From contig NC_079136.1 of the NCBI RefSeq assembly GCF_945859705.1, positions 127,135,027 through 127,199,026 on the forward strand: a DNA stretch of 64,000 nt. Direction: 5' to 3'. Below the pieces are notes generated by a model that saw nothing but the letters and a program-made list of their open reading frames with translations, did not search any database and was not told where the DNA came from. The stretch is from Episyrphus balteatus. Its lineage: Eukaryota > Arthropoda > Insecta > Diptera > Syrphidae. Numbering within the stretch: the first letter of the stretch is position 1; every line of letters begins with the position of its first letter. A program made the position numbers and the translations under genes. This document shows, piece by piece, positions 45,987 to 54,706 of the stretch.

Positions 45987-48900
45987 GTCAGTTTTTTTCT
46001 TTTTTGCTATTTCTACTTTGCGTCTGTTGCGTTTTTTGCTGTTTTAAATAGACTTAATCCTTGAACCCTTTTTACCTTGAATTCTATTTTTATAGAAAAC
46101 AAATGGTAATTGCCAAATAATCAATCTTGGTTGTGGCTTCGACACAATGTACTGGCGTCTGCGGGACACAGCGCATCAGGTGAAGAATTTCATTGAACTG
46201 GATTTCCCAACTGTCACTGCCAGGAAATGCTACACTATTAAGCGGAATAAAGTTCTTCTGTCGAAGATACACGACGAAGATGGCGAAGTTAAATTGAGTC
46301 CGACAGATTTGCATGGACCGAGTTATCATTTGATGGGAGTGGATTTGAGGAATATCGATGAGGTTGATCATAAATTGCAACAAGCCGAAATCGATTATAC
46401 GCTGCCAACGATTTTTTTGGCTGAATGTGTTTTGGTTTATATTGAGGCACAGAATTGTAGGAATTTATTGAAGTGGATTGCTAGTAAATTTCAAACTGCC
46501 GTTTTGGTCAATTATGAACAGGTTAGTTTAATAAATAGAATAAGTTGTTTTTGAATTTTTTTAATTGTGGATGTTTTTTTTTTTTTTTTTTGAATTTGTT
46601 TAAATTGTAAATGACTTTGTTTGAAATTAGACAGCGTTAAAGGTAGAGGTTTTTTGTTCAAAGCTCATAGATTGGTAAAAATTGAAGAGAACCCACTTTT
46701 AAAGAAACTGATAAACTCTACAAAAAAGAAGTGAACTCTAAAATTATTATATTCCTTTTTATTGGCTTTGTTTTTTGTCAAAGAACTTAGACCAGCGCTT
46801 CTATGTTTCAGTTCGTTGTCTTGTTGGAATGTCCATTTCAACTGCATAATTCTATTCTGCGTATGTCAACAAACAAAATTCCCCTGCAGATTAACGAAAT
46901 TATCACGTCACAGAATAGGCAGAAAGAGTCCAATCAAGCCTGTAGAATCTAAACAATACAAAAGATTGGTAACTTGGGTGGTTCTTTGATTTGGATGTAT
47001 AAAAGTCAAAATACTTGCAGATCCTAGTGAAACAACCTTAAAATGAAGTGCATCAACAATGTCGTATTTTAAATATGAATTGTTTATAGAAAAAAACGTT
47101 ACCACATAATTGATTTTTCTTTCAAGATACGAAAAAGTTAAGTTCAAGATGGTTTAATTGTGGCCTTCTGTCCAAAAAATGCACTTGAAATAGCATACTT
47201 CAAGTGCATATTTAGGTTATATGAATCCATAAAAACTTTCAAAAACAATTTTTTTTTCTTGGTTTCATCCATACTGCATTAAATACTGCATTTAAATGCA
47301 CTTTACTTTGGAATTTTCATATTTTATGCATCTAAATGAAAGACCCATCCCAGATAACAATAATTTTATGTTACCACCCACATCCTCAGAATTTCAGTGG
47401 TTCCTTTGTCTAACATGTGCTTTTTAACCAAAAACAAGCTAACAGCGTCATTTAAAAATAAACCTTAACTTAGTATTTTTCGTTGCTGCATATCATGGAA
47501 CTAAAACCAAGACAATCAGACTTCCCTGAAAAAAAGTTTTGGCTGAAAAAAGAACTTTATTGTTTCCGGGGATGGTTTTTTGAAAAAAATTTCATATTTG
47601 TTATCTACTATTGAAGCATAGGTCTCATTCGTATCGATGCTGTTTTTTTTTTTTTTTTTTTTGACATTCTCCTTTATGAGAAAGATTTCAAAAACTAAAA
47701 TAAGCAATAAAGGAAAAATAGAAAAATAGTTTGAGTTAAAAATTCACAAAAAATATATATCAAAATTTATACTAAGTAAAGAAGAAAAACAAAGGCAAAC
47801 TTTAAAACTTGCCAACTCGGAAAATGAAACCCACGACTTTCAAAAATAATCCCAAGGTCTTTATGTCAGGTTTCCCTTTTAGCTTGTTTTTGTTTATCTC
47901 ATATTCAAAGTCAATGGGGTTGGGTTTCATAGAGTACGTAAGTAGGTATTAAATATTTGTTTATGTTTAGATATTTTCATATTGTCACTTTCTCAAACCA
48001 AAATGTTCGAAAACGGCAAAAGCTTCTTTACTTGCGATATACATAGGTACTATAAAATAGGATTCTTAAAAAAAAATCGAACGAGATAATAATAAGGCAT
48101 GATATTACGATGATGGAGAACGCCAAAAAAGTGGGTGTTGCAGTTCCGTCTGTCTGTCTGTCTGGTTGGCTGGCTGTCTGTCTGTATCTCAAGCTACAGC
48201 CCAAACCATGCGATTTGCTTCAAACTTGGTAGTTAAGGGTTTTGGGTGAAAATGAAATTTTATTTTGTATGATAAAAATTAACGGTACTTGCCATATGAC
48301 CAGAATAAACAAATATGTATTTTTCGAAAACGGCTCTAACAATTTTGATTGATAAAAATATACATTATTATGTACTGTGGCTAGTAATGTCTTACTTTGA
48401 AATTAAAAAAATATTTTTTGAATCGTTATTAACGATAACTGCTATAGAATCATTTTCTTAATTTCTGACTTTCTCGTTAACGAGATAACCAATTTCAACG
48501 GAAATTTTTGTACGAAAGCGTTATCTAAAATTCAGAAAAATTTTTAAAATATCCACAAATCTCTCAATTTTCTTGAAATTTTGTTTTTATATGTGGATTA
48601 TTTATTTCTTTAAAATGGCATACCTATCAAATTTTTTTCGAAAAATTTTTAGGTATAACGATACAAAAAATTACAATTTTCAAAAAAAAAAAATCCAAAA
48701 ATTTCTTTGTCATACAAGAAATTTAATGGCATATTTTATTTTTAAATTTAGACCATTTAAAAAGATGTTTTCGTACTTAAAAAAAAAAAATGTATAATTT
48801 TTTACTTTTCTTTTAAAATTAATTATTAAAAGTTTTAACGTTCTAAGCAACTATGACCATAAGAGAGAGTACCTACGTGTAAGCCAGTTGTGTATTATAT

Positions 48901-49565
48901 TAAAAGTGCTTTACATTTAAAAAACATATTTTACTTACATATTACGAATGTAATGAATCAACTACGTTAATGGACAGTATTTCTTGTATTAATTTATATT
49001 AAATTTGTCAAGTTTAACAATTTTGATTTTGAATCTTGTTCTCGAAGTTTGTATAAGTTGTTCCGAAAGAATTACAACTATATTATTGACGTTAAAATTA
49101 GTCTTATTTTTTTTAAATTTTCACTTCGGTACTTTTTTAAATTAATTTTGTTTGAAGGTCAACATGAACGACAGATTCAGTGATGTAATGGTTAGCAATT
49201 TACGCGCTCGCGGCTGTAGTCTTGCTGGTGTTGAATCATGTATTTCACTAGAAACACAAACTTCACGTTTCATAGACTGTGGCTGGACTGGCAGCCGTGC
49301 TTGGGATATGGTTCAAGTCTATCAGAGCATTACTCCTAGTGAACGACATCGAATCGAAAGACTCGAAATGTTAGACGAAGGCGAACTGCTATTGCAACTA
49401 TTTCAGCATTACTGCCTTGTGGTAGCATGGATTGGTGAACTCTTCCAGGACATCGAAATAACGTAAGTTAGTCATTAATATTTTAATTAATTCAAAATAA
49501 TTTAACTTATATTTTTTATTTATCACAGAGTTGAAAAACAAATGTCCACCTTAAACATCGATTAA
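45768..49565 (+). CDS. Leucine carboxyl methyltransferase 1 (PP2A catalytic-subunit C-terminal methyltransferase), four exons
   Basis: Join 45768-45986, 46096-46521, 49158-49462, 49529-49565; 987 nt, 328 residues plus TAA, close to the human LCMT1 length of 334. All junctions are GT-AG, with phases 0, 0 and 2. The enzyme uses S-adenosylmethionine to methylate the C-terminal leucine of the PP2A catalytic subunit in the cytosol, which favours certain B-subunit holoenzymes. Diagnostic family blocks are GYWKDDYI (32-39), RKAPEINRGYFARVKGV (48-64), the SAM-binding NLGCGFDTMYWRL (83-95), FIELDFPTV (105-113), FLAECVLVYI (180-189), NYEQVNMNDRF (212-222), LAGVESC (237-243) and ERLEMLDEGELL (283-294). 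The Kozak-like AGAAATGG at 45765 is the first Met in frame before the conserved region. Nothing looks broken. Confidence 0.96.
46096..46521 (+). CDS. LCMT1 coding exon 2 (SAM-binding core)
   Basis: The acceptor is TTATAG|AAAACA and the donor is GAACAG|GTTAGT. The exon encodes residues 74-215, including the glycine motif GCGFDT (85-90) and the IFLAECVLVYIE strand. Intron 1 before it is only 109 bp (45987-46095). Confidence 0.94.
46522..49157 (+). other. LCMT1 intron 2 (2636 bp)
   Basis: This phase-0 GT-AG intron is AT-rich, with a diverged copy of the dispersed repeat family at about 48091-48903. I see no other gene in it. Confidence 0.88.
48091..48903 (+). mobile_element. Dispersed repeat, diverged copy C
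   Basis: GATATTACGATGATGGAGAA, a (GTCTGTCT)n stretch, then TTTTTCGAAAACGGCTCTAA. It ends near GAGAGTACCTACGTGTAAGC followed by AGTTGTGTATTATATT. This is the same order of landmarks as the copies at 43758 and 60616, but much more diverged. Confidence 0.55.
49158..49462 (+). CDS. LCMT1 coding exon 3 (C-terminal substrate region)
   Basis: The acceptor is TGAAG|GTCAAC and the donor is ATAAC|GTAAGT. The exon encodes residues 216-316 plus two bases of Thr317. VNMNDRF, LAGVESC and the HYCLVVAW block match the human C-terminal half in order and spacing. Confidence 0.94.
49529..49565 (+). CDS. LCMT1 coding exon 4 (terminal, 37 nt)
   Basis: This exon follows a 66-bp intron; the acceptor is ATCACAG|AGTTGA. 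It completes Thr317, encodes VEKQMSTLNID and ends TAA at 49563-49565. The short last exon is supported by phase and splice sites; this tail is not conserved in sequence. Confidence 0.85.
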
Positions 49566-52080
49566 AGCGGGCCGATGGGAGCTTGTACTTTCGTCATCGT
49601 CAGCTAGAAGGACTTAATTTTATTTTTGCAGAAACTTCCAAATAATTTAAAAAAAAACACAAGCATGTATGTCTAAAGTGAATTTAATATTCAAGATTAA
49701 AAAAAAATCCCTTAAGAGAAAGAGAGAGTGAAAGAAAGCTGTTGAGCAGCTTTGAAGATTTAATTTTTTTGTTCTCAAAATTTTTTATTTTACTTAATTT
49801 ATGCACAATTCTAATTAATTATAAAAATACTTTATATTTTTGTGTTTGTTTCTTTGAAAGAAATATCGTAGTTTGTATAGAAATTGAAATACAAAAAATT
49901 ATTTTATTTCATTTTCCCTCCTTTTAAAAGTGATTTGTGAAAAAAATGTGTTAATTTTTTTATTTTTGCAAAAGAATCATAAAAGTATTTAATATCGATT
50001 ATATTAAGGATTATATCGTAAAGAAAAAAATAACTATTTGCTTTGAATGTAATTTTATAATATTTAATTAATAACAATAATACCACCCCCAACACTTTAC
50101 TTAAATTCGTTTTATTTTGTGTATTATTTAATTTTATCTTTGATTTATTTCTAGATTACATAGATATTTCTTTATTGCTTTGTTCTTCAATTTTATTTCT
50201 TCATGAGTCCTATTGCAATGTGCACCCGAAAATATAACATTTTTCCGTAAACCGGTTTCTTAAATTTCTTCAAATTTCGTACAAATGATTTTTATGGAAT
50301 TCTGAAATTTGTTTTTTTTTTTTTGTATCGCTTAGAAATTTTCATAGAATTGCAATTTTTTCAAAAACTTTAAAAAATTGCATTTTTAGTTTTTTTTTTT
50401 TCAAAAAAATCAAATACCAAAAAAATAAATAAATAGGTGACTGGTTCAAATTAGTCGTTTGTAGAAAAAAAAGATTAAAATAAAATGGTTATATGATAGG
50501 TACCGCTAGGAACGATTTTTGAAAAAGAAAAAAATCAAAAGATAGGTCTTGTCTTAAAACTAACATTTGAATTTTGAATTCTTTGAGGCGTTTTGGAGAA
50601 AATTAAACTTTTCCAAAATTTGTATATGACAGGTACCGTTATTTTTGGTCCAAAAAAATTAATTCTAAAAATCCCTTTGGACATTCTCCGCAAACGCTAC
50701 ATTATGTTAATCGAATCATTCGTTTAGGTTGTCGTTCCTTATTGAGACAGACAGACGGACTTGCGGGACTTATTTTTTTTGCATTCTCTATCATCATTTT
50801 GTCATGTCTGATTATTATCTTAACTTTTTTTGCGAATGCGAGTAAAAATCTTTCCTTTTCGGTTATTCCAGCTCTTCCCGTATATCAACCAAATTTCCTT
50901 AAAATTCATACAGAAACGGTTCTTACATTCTACAAGTTAGCTTAATTACCTTTATACGCTCATATACCAACTTTGTATTGCCCATCTAGAAATCCGGATT
51001 TAAGTTCAACATTTAAAAAATATACATATAAAACCCTTTTATCAATAATATTTGGAAAAACTTTATGGATTCATGGTTTCTTTTTTAAATGAAAACCCAA
51101 TACTCGATCTGGCCCAGCCATATCATTTTACATACATCTTTTCATCCTTTTTCTTCATAACAAAAAAATTAACATTGATGATTTTGCGAAAAATAGGACC
51201 AAGTTATATATTATCATCATTGCAGATTGGCCATTTTTGCGAAACACTGTTTTTCTGTTATTTAAATGCACATTTTATTGTTATCCTAATACTTTTGAAT
51301 AATTAATGTGTGTATATTTTTTACATTCTACGTTGTGAAAGGCTGTTGCACTTAAGAAATAAAATTAAAAACAAAAAATAATAAATTCTTTAAAATCCAT
51401 GGTAAGTGTTTTTCTTCTCTAAATTAAACTTATAACAAAAATATAAAAAAAAATAAAACCAAAAATTATTAAATTGCTAAAAGTGTGTTTGAAAAATTAA
51501 AATAAATGTGAATTTATATCGAAATGGCTTCAAAGAAAGCTTTTTAAATATATATTTTACTAATACAAAAATAAACAAATAAAAAAACTCTTATACCTTA
51601 ATTTAAAATAAAAATTTAAACAAAAATATATATTATATAAAAGGTACTTAGATATGAATTTAAAAAAAAAATCAAAATGTATAATGCATTAAAATATGAT
51701 GTTGTGTAAGTGTTTACATAAACAAACAAAAAACAAGATAAAACTTTAAAAACTATATTAATAATAAAAATAATATATTATTATATTTAAACAATTTCAT
51801 TTATTGTTTTGCATTGAAACCTGTGCCCATGTTCTGTAACTTTTATCACTGTCGATAAAATATTTGAATGACTTTAAAATCAATCAAATCTCATCAAAAT
51901 AAAAGAAATTTTGTTCCGGATTATAATTTCTAAGTCCATAAATTCTGAATTTGAAAGAAATTTTCCTTTATTTGAGGATGAAAATGGATTTTAGAGACGT
52001 TGAAAAACGTTTATCGCCAGTGATAAAGTTACAGAACAGGGCCCCTGGGGTCTAATCCAAGTGCCACTCAAGAGGAAAAT
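49566..52080 (+). other. LCMT1 3' UTR and AT-rich intergenic region
   Basis: This region is very AT-rich with many AATAAA-like words, so the polyadenylation site is not resolved. A diverged member of the dispersed family (TTTTTATGGAATTCTGAAAT ... GAGACAGACAGACGG) is visible at about 50270-50810. No gene is supported. Confidence 0.5.
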
Positions 52081-52140
52081 CGCTGCAACAGGCTAGTGCA
52101 ACATACAAAATGCAACATGCTACTTATCCTAATTGTCACA

Positions 52141-52278
52141 CTTGGTATGTCGCCATTTATCATCTTGATGGTACCATTTCGCTTTGTCACCATGTCGCAC
52201 ATGTCGCCTTGTCGCCATGTCGCCATGTCGCCTTGTCACCTTGTAGTCATGTGGCCTTGTCACCATGTCGCTATGTGT
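52141..52278. repeat. Minisatellite, 9-bp unit (CATGTCGCC / CTTGTCACC variants)
   Basis: There is a run of about a dozen variants of a 9-bp word, such as CATGTCGCC, CATGTCGCCATGTCGCC, CTTGTCACCTTGTAG and CACCATGTCGCT. It ends exactly where the element with 9-bp target duplications begins. Confidence 0.75.
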
Positions 52279-52590
52279 CATGGTATAAAAAGAGAAGGTA
52301 TGATCATAAACAAAAAATACCAAGACTGGAAAATTTCGTACGTCTTTCCCCCCGAAACCCTCTTGTGTACAGTGCTGTCTGTGAATATATGTGAAAGCCA
52401 CCACGTTGGTAAATGACGTTAACACGCACACATTTATAGATTCACGACATTCACCACACATTTGACACGAACACAACGATAGGTTCACGACATTCACCAC
52501 ACCACGCAGCTTGTAGGCAAACGTCAGTTGACCGCCGAGTTTCCAGTCTTGGTATTTTTTGTTTATGGGTATGATCATTAGAAAAAACTC

Positions 52591-52868
52591 CCCTTCAAGC
52601 AAACAGGTCCGACCTCGGTCCGAATCCGCTCCGCCTGAGGCGGAGCTGAGTCCGACTTCGGATCAGAAACTGGTCCGAAGGCGGCTCAAATTAGTATGGA
52701 AATTATAATCACCGCGAAGTCGATTGCATCCCTTCAAGCAAACAGGTCCGACCTCGGTCCGAATCCGCTCCGCCTGAGGCGGAGCTGAGTCCGACTTCGG
52801 ATCAGAAACTGGTCCGAAGGCGGCTCAAATTAGTATGGAAATTATAATCACCGCGAAGTCGATTGCAT
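52591..52868 (+). repeat. Perfect or near-perfect tandem duplication, 2 x 139 bp
   Basis: Unit 1 is 52591-52729 and unit 2 is 52730-52868. Both run from CCCTTCAAGCAAACAGGTCC to CACCGCGAAGTCGATTGCAT with no difference that I could see. Each contains the palindrome CTCCGCCTGAGGCGGAG. The very low divergence suggests a recent event. Confidence 0.92.
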
Positions 52869-53553
52869 ATGTATTGGTGTGGTGAAAATCTCCATTCCGA
52901 GAAAACGGAGCCGAAGGCGGACCTGAGCCGGAGCAGCGAAAACCTACCAGAAAGAGGAATAAGAAAGGGATGACATTTCGCATTTGCGACCAAAAAAAGA
53001 ACAAGATTTATTTTTTTTTTCACTGAAACTGTTTTATTTTTAATTTTATTTTGGCAAACGAAATTTTCACAATAAATACAATATAAAATACAATACATTT
53101 TTTTTCATTTGATGCTGCTGCTGTTGTTGGTGTTTTTTTAGATACCCAATCGCATGTTTCACCTTCTAGATTTTTCTTCATCGTTAGAGATTACATCTAC
53201 AACACAAGAAGAAACAACATTTTAACCCAAACACTTTGAGCGATATATAAAACATACCTTTTTTGTTTTCCATATTGTTTATAATTTAGTAAAATTGTTT
53301 ATAATTAATAAACTAACATTATACAAACAACGACACGAGACACGACGCGACCAAACACTTCAACAAAAAATAACAAAATGACGCTTTGGCTCTTGTTGGC
53401 CTTGTCTTTCTTTTCCTTTTCTCATTTTTCACCACGATTCTCGTTCGACTTTGTGTTCATACACAAAAAGTTGCAAGTGTGTGAGTGCAAGCCCGATTTT
53501 CGCGGTCTGAGGTCGGAGTTTCTTTGTTGAACTCAGTTTTCTTGCTTGAAGGG
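52591..53553. mobile_element. Inner unit with CCCTTCAAGCAA inverted ends
   Basis: It begins CCCTTCAAGCAAACAGGTCC and ends, on the complement, CCCTTCAAGCAAGAAAACTG; the next recognisable block (TCCGACCTC) is also shared. It is GC-richer than its surroundings at the left. It is either a separate insertion or the internal region of the surrounding element; I could not find a target duplication. Confidence 0.55.
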
Positions 53554-54344
53554 TCAGTATCGAGAACTGTCAAAACTTATGGCTACTTAAGGTTTTGACA
53601 GCCCAGCCCATTGAAATTGTTGTTGTAAACAAATTTGTCTTGGAAATTGTTGTTGCTTTTGACTTTGCCAAATGCCAAACGTCAAAACCTTATTACCCCA
53701 TTTTGTAAGATGGCGGCTCTAATGATCATACCTTGTCTTTTTATACCATGGCTATGTGTTGCCAGGAAAATGTTTTGAAAAATCTGAAGAAATGACGAAA
53801 AAAAATCTGCAATGCAGATTTTTTTAAATTTGAGAGACTCAATTTGAAAAAGTTTGCGAACAGGTGTAAGCAAAATTAATTACAACATTTTTTCTGGCTC
53901 AAATTGTTAGATTTTCTTAATACAGTCAAACGTAATGAGTGCAAAAGAGAAAAAAAGATGAAACAAAAAACTATCCGACCAGAGAGTCGTAGGTAGGAAT
54001 TCTGAGACTCTTTTTTTAACGTTTCTTTTTCCACTTTTTCTTTTTTCAAAATTCGCTTTCATTTCTTTTTGCTTCTTGGTGCAATACAACAACAACACAT
54101 TTTAAATCAAAAGAACAATGTCAAATTTGAGGCCTGGGCTCAAGAGGCATCATGTAAATAGTGCGCGCCTCACAGAATGATTATCAAAAGAAAATTAGAA
54201 AAAAGAGTCAAGCCTCTTGAGGCTTCGTGTAATAGCTGACTTACGCTTTTTACTCTATAAAATCAAAATCGTACTGAATTTTTGTTGCAATTTGCATTTG
54301 AGAAAATGAAATCTAGAAGTCAAGAAGAAATTATAGAACGTTAT

Positions 54345-54565
54345 ACTATGTTTCCACCTAGGCTAAATCCGAGATTTAGCTAAGTAGATTTAGAATAAAT
54401 CTCGAGATTTATTTTAAATCTACTTCGCTAAATCTCAGATTTGGGTTCAGCTACCCTAAATCTAATATTTTCAGCCACTTGCAATCCGAGATTTAGAATA
54501 AAACTCGAGATTTATGCTAAATCTACTTAGCTAAATCTTGGATTTATGATAGGTGGAAACGTAGT
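54345..54565. mobile_element. 221-bp miniature inverted-repeat element
   Basis: The left end is ACTATGTTTCCACCTAGGCT and the right end is TAGGTGGAAACGTAGT, its inverse with one change in the first 16. Inside are four alternating copies of GAGATTTAG / CTAAATCT words and TCTCGAGATTTA or ACTCGAGATTTA, so the single strand could fold extensively. It is non-coding. The flanks (GTTAT left, ATTAT right) may include a short target duplication. Confidence 0.85.
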
Positions 54566-54706
54566 ATTATGAACAAATTCCAGCTGATTTGAAAACTAAA
54601 GTTAAATAATAGAAAAATGTATAGTTTTGGAAAAATAATTTTTTTTTCCGTGGGTAGGTAGGTGTTGAAAAATAATTGATGTTTTAATAATTCGTTCTTG
54701 GCCTTA

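Larger units (their letters stand above)
52279..53750. mobile_element. DNA transposon-like element, 1472 bp, 29-bp inverted ends and perfect 9-bp target duplication
   Basis: The left end, CATGGTATAAAAAGAGAAGG then TATGATCAT, is matched in inverse by the right end (CATGGTATAAAAAGACAAGG then TATGATCAT on the complement), with one mismatch in 29. GCTATGTGT flanks it on both sides (52270-52278 and 53751-53759). A 9-bp duplication points to a Mutator-like class, though terminal sequence alone does not prove it. No transposase is seen, so it appears non-autonomous or internally replaced. Internal structure is composite: a third inverted copy of the end at about 52541-52583, and a further element at 52591-53553. 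Confidence 0.8.

Noticed and set aside
52129..52602. 157-codon open frame on - across the minisatellite and the element end
   Set aside because: Its residues are translations of the 9-bp minisatellite and the inverted end, and it crosses the element boundary. It is therefore not a real gene.
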